Of a stretch of DNA of 64,000 nt, positions 1 to 10,335 are shown piece by piece (within the stretch, counting starts at the first letter, position 1; every line of letters starts with the position of its first letter). The translations under genes and the position numbers were made by a program. The stretch is from Gnetum montanum (taxonomy: Eukaryota > Streptophyta > Gnetopsida > Gnetales > Gnetaceae). Under the pieces are notes generated by a model, which searched no databases, was not told where the DNA came from, and saw only the letters and a program-made list of their open reading frames with translations. The stretch spans positions 795,250-859,249 of the forward strand of contig MNCI01002813.1 of assembly GCA_015680685.1 (NCBI GenBank), given 5' to 3'.

Positions 1-279
1 AATGCTAAAACTTGAAGTGGACAAAAGTGGCCCTATGAAGATGACTTGCACCCTTAGTTTGGACCATCTTTAACTTGATCTTGAAGTCATTGGAGTTGCT
101 CATGCTAAGGGCAAGCCTGGCTTGACAAGCCCAGCATGGGTTCCATGCCTTAGTCAAATTTTTGCCACCCAAAGGCTCAAAAGGGCTCTAAGTTGTTCTA
201 GTTTCATATGTTAGGCCAAAACTAGTGGTGTTTCAGGTGGCACTTTTGAAATGAGTTCCATTGTTAGAAATTATTGAAC

Positions 280-880
280 TTGACATCCAAAACCTATTTA
301 CAATATTTTTTTGTATAAATCTAGTAGCAGTGGATAAAGTACAATCAATAATAGCTACTCTTCTACCCATTTTTTGTAGTAGTCAACTACTATGATAATA
401 TATGTCTTTCCATTAAACATGGATGTGATGGAATCCATGAAGTTAATGGCCCATATGTTGAAAGGTTCTAGTGGTTGAATCCACTATTGAGGACCTTTCA
501 TGTGAGTGGTCATCTCCCCATCTCATTACGAATGTTCACTAGACTTGATGAACTGGTGGGCATCTCTAAAAATTGTAGGCCAATGATATCTTTCCATTAG
601 GATTTTTATGGTAGTGCATCTCCTTGAATAGGGGCCTCTACAAGGCCCTTCATAAGCATCTTGAAGAATGTGTAGTTGATATTCATTAAGGACACATCAA
701 TGAATTAGGCCATCTACACATACCTCGTAGAGGTGCCTATTGATTTCCATAAAGTATTTAGGATTACTTCTATCTAAGTTGTTGCTTCTATCTAAAGTCA
801 AGATCCTGTTACATCTCCTGAGAGAGAAGATAAGTGAGGATGTCATTGTACCATGTTGTTTCTGTAGACGTTTGTTCATT
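280..880 (-). pseudogene. Integrase (zinc-binding domain and start of catalytic core), LE-A
   Basis: Would encode the integrase that inserts retrotransposon cDNA. Reading on the minus strand from about 880, the segment contains an HHCC-like zinc-binding stretch; its tail reads YHWPTIFRDAHQF, matching the family pattern Y-x-W-P-T-L-x-x-D. It is followed by the core entry NIWAINFMDSI (family W-G-I-D-F), which has N where the first catalytic D belongs, and then YIIIVVDYYKKWVEE, the usual Y-I-I-V-x-x-D-Y-x-x-K-W. Several in-frame stops interrupt it. It sits directly downstream of RNase H, as expected in Ty3/gypsy pol. The rest of the core would lie at lower coordinates but is too decayed to follow. 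Confidence 0.7.
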
Positions 881-929
881 TATTTCTCTTGTAAAGAGAA
901 GTTTGTCTAGAAACTAATTAGAGAGTTCA

Positions 930-1300
930 CTCTCCTCCTATTTATTTTTCCATATTAAATGAGAGAGGTGGTTAGCAACCACATTCTTGATCTTTTCAAT
1001 ATACCATTGTGAGATCATATGACATGGGGGCTCACCGTTCATAAAGAAGAAAATTACACTATGGTCTATGTGCACAAATACTTTGTAGCCAAGCACATAG
1101 TACCTAAACTTTTCCAAAGCATACACCACTACCATTAGTTCTTTTTCCATGGTGGTGTAACTTAATTGTGCTCCCATAATGCTTTGATTCATGTAGTGGA
1201 TGTAGTATGGGCATTTCTTATCATCCATTTGTATTAGAACTACGTCCAAGGCATAGTTAGATGCATTTGTCATGATGTGGAAGGGTCTAGACCAATCTAG
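930..1300 (-). pseudogene. RNase H domain of LE-A pol
   Basis: An open stretch at 938-1,273 has the plant Ty3/gypsy RNase H signature. It starts NASNYALDVVLIQ, where the family has D-A-S; the catalytic D is N here. It continues through the Y-x-x-x-E-K-E-L core as YTTMEKELMVVVYALEKFRYY and LGYKVFVHIDHS, and ends with KNVVANHLSHL, the family V-A-D-x-L-S-R-L with D changed to N. Loss of two acidic residues shows an inactive copy. It would degrade the RNA strand of the RNA-DNA hybrid during reverse transcription. It follows RT and precedes integrase. Confidence 0.85.
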
Positions 1301-1399
1301 TGCTCATAGGATTGGTGTTTCTATGAGTTTATTTTTTAACTATTGGAATTCATGTTCACATTCCTTGTTCTAGATGAAAGGTGCATCTTTCTTTCTAAG

Positions 1400-2200
1400 C
1401 TCTACCAATAGTTTTACAATCTTAGAGAAATTCTCCATGAATCACTTGTAGTAGCCAATGTGTCCAAGGAATGACTAAACATCTTTTATGGTCTCTAGTT
1501 AGCATGTTATTCCTTGGATGACCCTTATCTTTTTTAGGTTACCTCAATCCCTTTTTACAAAATTCAGTGCACTAGCACAATGCCTTCTTGAACCATGAGA
1601 TGGATCTTTTTCAACTTGAGTCACAAGTTTGTTTCAACACATATCTCTAATACTTGCTCAAGGAGGTCCAGGGCTTACTCAAATGTAGCTCCATAGGTGT
1701 AAAAGTCATCCATGAAGACTTCTATACCACTACTAATCTACTATTGGAAAATACTAAGGACCAAGCATTGAAATGTTATAGGGGCATTACATAAATCAAA
1801 TGGCATATTACAATATGAAAAAGTTCCCTAGGTACTCATGAATGTTGTCTTGGCCAAATCTTCTTGCATGATTTGGATTTGGTTATGGCCACTATAACCA
1901 TCCAAGAAGCTATAATAATAATTCCTTGATATGGTATCCAACATTTGATCCACAAATGACAAAGGAAAGTGATCTTTAAATGTTTCCATATTCAATAGCC
2001 TAAAGTTGATGTAGACTAGCCATTTTCCACCATTCTTTGGCATAATTATGAGTGAGCTAACCCACTCACTATCCATAATGGGATAGATGAACCCCACCTT
2101 GAGGAGTTAGTAAATTTCCTCTTTGATAATATGGTTCAATTTAAGGTTTAGCTAGCTCTGTAGCTATCTTCTAGACTTCATGGTTGGGTCAATTTAAATG
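1400..2200 (-). pseudogene. Reverse transcriptase of LE-A
   Basis: The open stretch at 1,828-2,097 reads SEWVSSLIIMPKNGGKW, then KDHFPLSFVDQML and SFLDGYSGHNQI, the classical Ty3/gypsy RT fingers and palm (KDHFPLPFxDQxL and FLDGxSGYxQI). Downstream, around 1,702-1,716, the catalytic F-x-D-D motif is preserved as FMDDF. After it come tether-like motifs such as SFLGHIGYY and the link to RNase H. Stops and frameshifts separate the blocks. The wording of the motifs is closest to the Athila/Tat (non-chromovirus) side of Ty3/gypsy as I remember those families. Confidence 0.9.
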
Positions 2201-2589
2201 TGATGCTGGCATATCATTGGATCGATTCCTTTTATCTTAGCATATGACCAAGCAAAGGCTATTGGACATTTGTTAACCACATTTAACAGCTTTTCTTTTT
2301 ATTCAGGAGCAAGTTTGGCATTAAATATGACTAGTTTACTAATATTTAAAAATGCATATTCCATGCCAATTGGTAAATGTTTTAGCTTTAGGGGCTCCTA
2401 CTTGAAGTTATGAGGGATTTTCAACTCTCCCTAATAGGAATCATCATTGTTTTTAGAGATTTTGGAATGAACTTATTCAATTTTGTTTAGGCCTTCAACA
2501 TAAGCATATGTTAGGCTCTCAATTGGTTCCATGCATAATGTGCTACTATCTAAGTTAGCTATTAGCCACTGGGTACACTCCTATTTTTT

Positions 2590-3160
2590 TGGCTGTTGTG
2601 TACAGACACCTTTAAATATTGATTTCTTGTGCACACTGATTGCATGCTTTAATGTATGTACATTTTATTAACCAATTAATGTATGCTTTATCATTGTACG
2701 TGATGCATGGAATATGTTTCTTCTCTATTTTTTCCAATTCATTTTCCTTGGATATTTCGAAATATAGATCCCTTATGCACATACATGCATCAATCATGCT
2801 TAACCAACCTCTTTCCATAATGATGGAAAAGTCACTTTTGCAATTTTCAACCTTGGTCATTAGAAAATTAGCAGGATAAGACCACCCAAAAACTATGGTC
2901 ATAATCTCTTGTACTAATCCCATAGGGACAGTAATTAACTTATCTACCAATTCTAGATAGATGTTGCTCTTCTTGAGAGGTGGTAGGTTCTAGGCCTTGT
3001 ACATGTAATGGAAAATGAGATTAATTCTAGAACTAGAGTCAAGAATAGCCTTGCATGGCTCATGTCTAGTGATGTGCAAGTAAATGAGTGGACTTTGTAG
3101 GTTAGATCTTTTTGTGGGAAGATTTCCAACCTTAATTTAGTTAGAAATAGCATGAGTTAG
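2590..3160 (-). pseudogene. Retroviral-type aspartic protease of LE-A
   Basis: Homologous to the better preserved LE-2 protease. The active-site region reads ILDSSSRINLIF, so the family D-S/T-G has become D-S-S. The C-terminal half at 2,612-2,950 reads GWSYPANFLMTKV, IIMERGWLSMID and KKHIPCITY, collinear with LE-2 GWSYPADFLVIKV, IIMGRPWLSIVD and RKVPCITY. The GRP-W-L motif, the usual second conserved block of this protease, has decayed to ERGWL. It lies between gag and RT, as in all Ty3/gypsy elements. Confidence 0.8.
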
Positions 3161-3789
3161 CATCATATTATGAATCTGAGGTGTCACTTGGTTTGAAGGG
3201 TACTCAAAGCTATTTGATATAGTGGATGAGGGTGTTGAAGGTATAAGATGATCAACCAGACTAGGTTGTGAGGGTTGGAGAGGACTGCTATGTTGAAAGA
3301 AAGGTATTTTTCTAGATCAACTATCCAAATCACTTGGCCAAAAAACTAGATGTGAATGTAAAACCCTTGTAGAATTTTGTTATTGTGGTTGTGGAGGAAT
3401 CTCACCCTGCATGGATGAAGCAAGAGGTAACTAGGTTGAAGGTGAACGTCTATGTGCAAATAGATGCAAAGGATGGTATGGATATGGATTTTTTTCTTGA
3501 GTAGATGGTGAATGTGTTTGGTGGTACTTTGAAGGGTAATAGTGATGTTGAAATAAGGTATGACTTGCAAAAATTCTTGGAGAGACAAGTTGTTAAACAT
3601 AGTATCCATATGGATCTGGTTTCCTATAAGGGTACTGCTACCTTGGTGGTGGCATTTCCCATTATTATGGTTGGTACCATTATTGGTATTATTCATAAGG
3701 TTGTGGAGGAGCTCAACTTTGATAGTAATCTTATTGTTGTAGGTGGAACTACCTTGGATTTCCTTGAGGATAAGGCAATCATCTAGGTG
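3161..3789 (-). other. LE-A gag-protease linker region
   Basis: This continues the gag-pol frame region between the zinc-knuckle-like motif and the protease. It is low in conservation and rich in Pro, Gln and His codons, comparable to the linker of LE-2 at about 36,700-37,290. The overlapping plus-strand open stretches here are shadows. Confidence 0.5.
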
Positions 3790-5391
3790 CTTACCTACAT
3801 TCTAATCAAGGATTCAATACATACCCCCTAGACTCTTGTAAGTGTGACACTATAGGGCAACAACCCTTTGGATGTTCATATTGATAAATATCACAGTTAG
3901 TTTCATCATCAGAGTCAATTTCCACAACTTCTTCTATGGTAGCAGCTTTGCCTTTACCTCTTTGGCAGGCACGTTCAACTTCTCTTTTCCTCCTATGATT
4001 ATAATCACTATATTTCTCTTTGGATTCTTCAAAACTCTTTATAGAAATTTAAAAATTTTAATTCAAAAAGTACCATAATTTATCAACCTTTGCCAAAATA
4101 TTAGAAACAAATTTTTGAATGGATAAGGTTTTCTTGTTCACCACCTCATCATGTGGTGATTGCTCCTCATCATAAAATTAGATCTTTCATTTCCTAATGG
4201 AAGGATCCCTATTATGCTCTTCTACACTTTCTCTTTTTCATAGCTCACCTTCTTCTTTTGCTACTTGCTCAATTAGCCTTTGGATCTGATGAGCTCTCAG
4301 TTTAAACAATCTTCCTTAGGCATACACCCTAAGGGTTCTTTTAGTTTTTACTCTAAGCCCATCTATGATGTGATGAAGTTGTTCTTGCTGAGAATAACCA
4401 TGGCCAAGGCATTAGTGTAAAAGTGAATAGTATCTACCCATGGTGGCATCCAAGGGTTCATGTATTCCTTGTTTCTAGCCTTGGATTTCCTTTCTCAGAT
4501 TAGACACTCTAAATTATATTTGATATTTGTTATTGAATAATTCCAACATGGTACTCCATTGATAAATGGATTCTAGTTTCAAGGATTGATACTAGCTTTT
4601 AGTTTTCTTGATCAGTATCTTGGGAAAAAGCTAGAGTTTCTACCACTTATTTTCTATGTTCTATAAGTCATAGCCATCATGAAAAGCTTGTATATGTGTT
4701 TTTTGATTAGAGTTGTATCCCCCCTCAAATCTTGGGATATTATTCATGTCTAATCACTTGATCCAACTATCATTCATATGCCTAGTTGGAATCTTTACTA
4801 CCTCTGCAATGTTGGGCATGCTTTGAATCACTAAAAGAGTTTCATCATCATCACTACATCAATGACATCAATGAAATTTTTGACCACCCCTTTGATTTTA
4901 GTGGTTTTCATGGTTATTTTTATCTCAATGATCACCTTCATCATAATTATTCTTATGGAAACTTCTATGAGAACTGTCAAATGAAGAGGAATGTTTAGAA
5001 TCGAATGAAGAGAATGAAGAGGAAGTGGAACACCACCACCATCATGGTGTCCACCATCATTTTTTTGATTATTACAACCATCATCCTTAGATCTCTTACT
5101 ATTCTTATGCTTGACCAAGTCCCTACCTTGACTATCACTTTTTCCTAAACCTAGTTTATTAATCATGGATCACAAGTTCAGGGTCACACCCTCATCACTA
5201 GTATCAAGGGGTGGAGAATCTACATGTTGAGAATCTTCAGGAGGAGGATCCTCATTATCATCTTAATTTAGTAGGAACAATAGCTTAGTGTAATTTTTTC
5301 CCTTTATAGTCTCATGAAGCTTCTACTGGTGTTGATCTCGCTTGCATTGTGTTTCAATGGGAGAGTAGTTTAAAGTGTCATAACTATCCAT
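3790..5391 (-). pseudogene. Gag of LE-A
   Basis: The presumed start is the ATG at 5,391 (MDSYDTLNYSPIE), about 75 bases below the TATA-like box of the upstream LTR fragment. The first third is rich in acidic residues and His. Around 4,200-4,450 it has the retrotransposon-gag core: GHGYSQQEQLHHIIDGL, then RAHQIQRLIEQVAKEEGEL, collinear with gag of LE-1, LE-2 and LE-3. The C-terminal nucleic-acid-binding motif near 3,840-3,900 reads CDIYQYEHPKGCC, a decayed C-x2-C-x3-H-x4-C knuckle in which the second Cys is Tyr. Stops interrupt the frame. Gag would form the virus-like particle in the cytoplasm. Confidence 0.75.
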
Positions 5392-5455
5392 AATGTATTC
5401 TTTGTGAAGATCTGATATGCCCAACTTCTTAACAGTTTTAAGACCATAAATGTGG

Positions 5456-5615
5456 TTGGTAGGCACATATTTATAGCTGAAAATAGACACTATGTTGATG
5501 GGGCCTCATCGACACATGATACAATGCATTGACAAGGCCTCATTGATGAGATCTAGTTGACTAGGCCACATCTATGAGGCCTTATCAATGTAGCCAACCA
5601 AACTATGACTCATCA
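5456..5615 (-). promoter_or_regulatory. LTR U3 fragment of LE-A: palindromic words and TATA box fused next to gag
   Basis: Reading from 5,615 downward, the LTR starts TGATGAG and carries three imperfect copies of a palindromic word around GATGAGGCCTCATC (near 5,575, 5,540 and 5,505). A TATA box, CTATAAATATG, follows at 5,466-5,476. Only about 75 bases separate it from the gag ATG. The rest of the LTR (R-U5) and the primer-binding site, hundreds of bases in the related elements, are missing, so this LTR was shortened by an internal deletion or the element rearranged. Confidence 0.6.
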
Positions 5616-6191
5616 ACTAGTTACCTCTTAGAACTAGCTTCACAACTCCTACATGTCTTATTGACCTGTTAGACTCTAACACATTGATAAGAGACACTTG
5701 TGATTCAATATAACCATTGAATTTAATCTTATTTGCAGTTGATGTTGAATCTTTATATGCTAGTATTCCAAAAAATGACTTTTTACATTAAAGGAGAGGA
5801 TTTACAAATATTTTAATAACATAAATATTCCAAAATAGTAGCAATATGCAAGAGCCATTATTTATCTTACTGCACTAATTCTTTCTAAACATTATGAAGA
5901 GTTTGAAGCAAGTAATTACAAACAAATAAGAGGGACTATCATGAAAAGAAATTTTGCAATGGTTTATACTTGTCTCTTTCTTTTCTTCTTGGAAAAGAAT
6001 CTCTTTCTAAAAACTGACACACACCATCCTTGTTATTTTAAAAGATACATTGATGATGCTATTGGTTTATGGACTAGATAAAAGAAGGTGTTATAGATTT
6101 TCTTCAATGCATATAATGCTCAATACAAGAACATCAATATTATGACATCAACTTCTCAATATTTGAATGATAAACATTTCATAATAAATAA
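5616..6191 (+). pseudogene. P0: Penelope-like element RT fragment
   Basis: Homologous base by base, with many changes, to 11,190-11,770 of P2. It preserves the palm of a PLE reverse transcriptase: VDVESLYASIP (family S-F-D-V-x-S-L-x-x-x-I-P) and an intact catalytic box RYIDDAIGLW at 6,043-6,072, which P2 has lost to a stop. Its left end abuts the LTR start of LE-A, so LE-A seems to have inserted here and the 5' part of this PLE would lie left of the window. Its right end fades into an AT-rich palindromic insert near 6,191. Same strand as all other PLE copies. Confidence 0.8.
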
Positions 6192-6451
6192 AGCCAGGAT
6201 ATGATGAAATATTACTCATAATCCATAATGTTAGAGATATTATTTATTCATTCATAATGCTAACCCATAATGCTTATATCTCAGTTAGCATTATCCATAA
6301 GATATATATAATGAAATGATTATAAATAATCGACTTTATTTATGATGAAATTTTATAATCATTATACATAATAATTTATGTTTATGATTATAAATATATC
6401 ATTATATATAACTGAGATTATGAATAACTAAGATAAATATAATCATTGGCT
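6192..6451. repeat. AT-rich inverted-repeat element, MITE-like
   Basis: A 260-base stretch, almost pure A/T, beginning AGCCAGGATATG and ending with ATAATCATTGGCT. The ends pair imperfectly (AGCCA against TGGCT, then a longer AT-rich stem ending in CTCATAATC against GATTATGAATAA). The middle is also full of short palindromes. It interrupts or ends the PLE fragment P0. I see no clear target duplication, so this may be a MITE or simply palindromic AT-rich DNA. Confidence 0.35.
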
Positions 6452-8146
6452 CCCCTGTAGTGATTATTTGGCTAGGGAAGATTTATAAATAATTGGTTAT
6501 TATGATTATGGCAAGACATGTGTGTCGGTAGAGAGCTTGTCACCATTTTCCTCGACATTAGCTAGGATCATCATAGCATGATCTTGCTAGAGATCTTCCC
6601 AAGGTCTAGGCTGCCAAGGGTGTAGAAGTTCTTGTTTTTAAAATTTACTAGGGTAACAACCATATCATCCATTAGATTCCATCAATCAAAGAATATGTAC
6701 ATAAAGAAAATGCCTCACTACATGTGATAAGGTAAGAATAAATTATCAAATTTGAACTCTTTAAGTCCTCCCAATAAGCAGGAAAAATTGTTAAAGTTAT
6801 GACCAAAGTTAGGCCAACATTTCAAATTGGCTAATAATTTTCATGTGCTATCAAAAATGCTAATGCTTTTGCATTTTATTAAAATGCATATTGCAAATGA
6901 AAAAGCAATCACAATCATAACAACTAAATGCATCTACTCCATGGTAACTACTAAATTTCAAAGCACAACCATAGAGATGATAAAACCTACACAAAATATA
7001 CAATGAGATAAAGAGAAAATGAACTTGAAAATGTTCCTTTACATTGAAAAAGGGTGTAGCAAAAGAATATTACTCAATATAGTAGTAAAAAATTATAATT
7101 TTAGAATTCCCTGCTACTCCAAAAAGTATTGAAAAAATAATAGAACCAAACTTTTGAATTTTTTTCCATTGTTGGGAATGCAAATGTATAGGAAGGCATA
7201 ATAAGTACTGATGACAGAAGAGCTTAGCTTGAAGTGAAACTATGAAAATTGCACAAAATCATCAAAATGTAATGTTCAACATGTTACAATTCACTATAAA
7301 AAATTAACAAAAACACACATAAAAATATTGCCAAAAAGTTGGTTTCTAGAAAGAGATTCCAATAACCAAAGGCTATTATTGACACAGAAACTTTAGAAGA
7401 CCCTTCCCTTTAGGCTGTAGCTTCAACTATAGCCATTAACATCTTTCCTTGAATGCCTCTGGCTCTACCCATCATCTTGCCCCTACCTATAAAATTTTAT
7501 GCTTAAAACATACATTCAAAAAAATCTACTCAAGAAACATATTAGTCTAATTCATATATAAATTTTATCCAAAAAAAAGAAACCTAAATGAAGGGATCTT
7601 TTAGCTATTATAACAAAAATTGTATTATGATTCTCAATGATGTGTGCATGTCGTGGACCTTGGTGTTAAGCAAGGATGTAGCCAGGGTCGACTAGCCTAC
7701 TACCTTATTGTTGTCTTGGTTGAAGAAGCATATGCTAATGAGCTTGTTATTATAGCTAATGCATGGGCCACCATCGTAGGTGCCTTTTCAGCACTCTGGT
7801 AGAGCTCCAAAGCTGGCATCATCGAAGCTAGTTTGGTTGGGCTAGGTGGCCTATAGTAGCATTTGTAGACAAAGATGGAGATAGAATGGAAATGGAATTC
7901 CCATTCCCATTCTACATTTGGTTGTGTTTGGCCTTTTTATGTGTGCAGCAGAAATATGAAAAGCTATGGCTCTTTGGTTCACATTTTGCACAATGGGAAT
8001 ACAAAAAGATGTGGCTTTTCGGTTCATGTTTTTTCCCATTTCATGGGATCTTACATGGGGCATGACATGGAGGATGACAAATGCACTCCCCCCTCCCCCC
8101 TATCCTATGAGATGAGTTGGCCTCTCAGCCAAAAAAATTCCCTTGA
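6452..8146. other. Unassigned DNA with one 33-base near-perfect palindrome
   Basis: I recognise no gene. At 7,882-7,914 there is a near-perfect palindrome of GGAAT/ATTCC words centred on GGAATTCC, followed by a GTTGTGTTTGGCC stretch. Such wording is common in Tourist-like (PIF/Harbinger) MITEs of plants, so a decayed MITE is plausible. Open stretches on both strands at 7,851-8,153 are mirror shadows of this palindromic region. A C-rich run lies at 8,088-8,100, just left of array T1. Confidence 0.3.
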
Positions 8147-8392
8147 AACCTAAATCCTAAATCCTAGACATCGAATCCTAAATTGTAAAATCTAAGCCCT
8201 AAACCCTAAATCCTAAAACCCTAAAATCCTAAATCCTAAATCCTTAAGCCTTAAATCATAAATTCCTAAAATCCTAAACCCTAAAACCATAAGACTAGGA
8301 CCTTGAATCCTAAATCCTAAACACTAATCCTTGAATCCTTTAGCCTAAACCCTAAACCCTATTTCCTTAATTCTAAACCCTAACCCTAAGAT
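8147..8392 (+). repeat. T1: degenerate CCCTAAA telomere-like array
   Basis: About 245 bases of heptamers around CCCTAAA with frequent one-base variants (TCCTAAA, CCATAAG, CCTTGAA). It ends in AACCCTAACCCTAAG and is followed directly by the 5'-truncated PLE copy P1. The C-rich strand reads left to right, so in a native telomere the chromosome end would be to the left. Confidence 0.9.
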
Positions 8393-8890
8393 GTGGAATC
8401 AAATATGATGATCTAGGAAAATCCAAGATGTCTCAAAGCCTTCCTCACCAAAATTTGCTATTCTACATGGATAAATTCCAATTCAGGAATTTAATGGATT
8501 TTCTTTAAATTTTTGGTTGCTAATATCTTTTAAAACAAATTGGATCCATTATTTTATAAGTTTTCCATGGTAATTTATAATAATTTTATTATTTTATAAG
8601 ATTTCCAACTAGACATGACATTTAAAAAAATGTCATGTTCCTTCATTCTAGATGAAATAAAAATAGCATGCCATTCTAAATTTTCCACATATTAGATTCA
8701 TGTAACCAGAAGGTGATCAACAAAGAATTTGGAGTTGGCATAGCTTGGATAAGTATTTATGAGGGGTGAAATTCCTAGAAAGCACTTCACTTCACCACAT
8801 TTTTTCTTCCTGTTGTAATCCACATTTCTATTTTTCACTATTGCCTTCAAGCTAACCCAAGATATCAATAAGCAGCATGTAATACTTTTC
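8393..8890 (+). mobile_element. P1: 5'-truncated PLE copy (3' tail)
   Basis: Collinear with 12,195-12,714 of P2. It starts at GGAATCAAATATGATGATC, inside the C-terminal coding part, right after telomere-like array T1. It ends at the shared 3' terminus CAATAAGCAGCATGTAATAC. It is joined directly, with no telomere repeat between, to the 5' region of P2. This head-to-tail arrangement resembles the pseudo-LTR organisation known for PLEs. Confidence 0.8.
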
Positions 8891-9079
8891 TAGCTTTTTA
8901 GCTTTATTTTTCTTCTCATTGTGATCTTCAATTGATATATGATGATATCCAATATGCCTCATTTGGATGATGCTCTTGGTTGAGAAAGAGAGAGAGACTG
9001 AAACAACTAGTAGGACTATAATATTATTCCTATAGACTTCTTTTCGACAAAGTGTTGCTCTCATAACAATCGACTAGGT

Positions 9080-10335
9080 GAGGAGCTCAAACATATTTTC
9101 TTTGACCATATTTAGATTGAATTTATGGGCAAGGAACGATATCTCCTTACTTGTGTTAACCTTGAACTAACACACAATCTAACAAATCTTAGAATTCAGT
9201 ATAACACTTTGAAACCTCAATTTCATGTAGAATTTGAAAAATAATTGAACTATTCCAAAAATTCCATTACCAATCTACAACAACAATTAAATTATTAGAG
9301 AGACAAAATACATTGCAACATTATCTCAAAGAAGTTTCTAAGTTAGACAACAAAATTTCAACCTTGGAAACCATTGTTAAATAATGTACTTGTAATGAAT
9401 CCTCCATTAATATTGCACCTTGTGTCTTGGATTTGGTCATGAATTCTATGAATGACTTAAAAAATTTATTCCATGAGCACAACGAGTAATTGATAAAAAA
9501 GTTAAAATATAAGGCATGGCTAAAAAAATATAATCAACTAAAGTCTATGAAGAAAACCACCAAAATTAAAAGTTGAAATATCTTCAAAAAATAATTCAAT
9601 GTAGAAAATCTTTGTAGAAATACATGATGAGTGTAACAAAAAACACATGGGAGCCTACCATATAGCTACAGAATATCAATTAGAGCTCTAAAATTTTGTT
9701 GAGAAAACTTCTCAATGCTTTGAAACTATCATTCATTCATTGAATCCATAAGACTTCTTTCGAGGTGTTAACGTAGATCAACTCCTATAAGCCTTTATTA
9801 CAAAATTAAAATCATATTGTAACCAAGTGATTCTATAACACAACCTTCATGAAGAAGCAAAACAACAAGTCATACAACCTAATAAACAAGCTCACTCTAT
9901 TTCCAAAGAATAAACAAACAAGATGGATGTAGAACCAACTATTAATGATCTCACCAAAAGAGAATTTTTAGATCTTACTCCTAAACTTCATCAACTTATC
10001 TTTGAAGAATTAAATTCTTAAAAACCACAGCAAAATAACACACATAAATAGACCAATAAGCAACAAAATTAGAATAACTCAAATCTAAAAGAGGATCATT
10101 TAAACTTTGAAGGTCCATTTTTCTCCAATAAATATTGGAATGGACATCCATTAAACACCTTAGCTACTACTGATCTATTTGGTCTAGATAGAAATCAAGG
10201 CCATCACCCATCGAATAATCCTATTAGGTCTACTTCACTCATGATGCAATCTTGAGGGAGAGGTAGGGGATGAGGTTGATTATGTGAACATGAAAGAAAT
10301 AAAAGAGGCATCTATGATTGAGGAAGAGGCTATGA
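9080..10335 (+). pseudogene. PLE upstream coding region (coiled-coil, basic Gly/Arg stretch), P2
   Basis: Long stretches of one frame are protein-like though broken by stops. Examples are KERYLLTCVNLELTHNLTN at about 9,130-9,190, a Gln/Asn-rich stretch around NLQQQLNY, and EPTINDLTKREFLDLTPK near 9,940-9,990. Near 10,255-10,330 a Gly/Arg-rich basic stretch (GRGRG, then GRGYD) precedes RT. The 5' part is repeated in P7 (19,230-20,150), which supports its being part of the element. Many PLEs have a poorly conserved N-terminal or ORF1 part before RT. I do not recognise a defined domain, so the role is unknown. Confidence 0.55.

Larger units (their letters stand above)
1..5615 (-). mobile_element. 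LE-A: decayed Ty3/gypsy (Athila/Tat-like) LTR retrotransposon, cut by window edge
   Basis: On the minus strand, from high to low coordinates, I read an LTR start, gag, protease, reverse transcriptase, RNase H and integrase, the normal Ty3/gypsy order. All domains are broken by stops and frameshifts. The right border is an LTR start TGATGAG at 5,615, the same LTR start as in LE-1 to LE-3. The flank ACTAG at 5,616-5,620 followed by PLE sequence suggests insertion into a PLE copy; P2 reads ACTGG at the equivalent place. The 3' LTR lies outside the window. This is the only element here with RT, RNase H and integrase, so it represents the autonomous side of the family. Confidence 0.8.

Noticed and set aside
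3505-3786. 93-codon plus ORF with a Val/Gly-rich reading
   Set aside because: It is antisense to the LE-A gag-protease linker and has no motif.
7875-8153. 92-codon plus and 70-codon minus ORFs
   Set aside because: They are mirror readings across a palindromic region and have no family resemblance.
8393-8890. Hammerhead ribozyme in the PLE tail
   Set aside because: I looked for the CTGATGA and GAAA core in the tails and leaders and did not find a convincing set; folding software would be needed.
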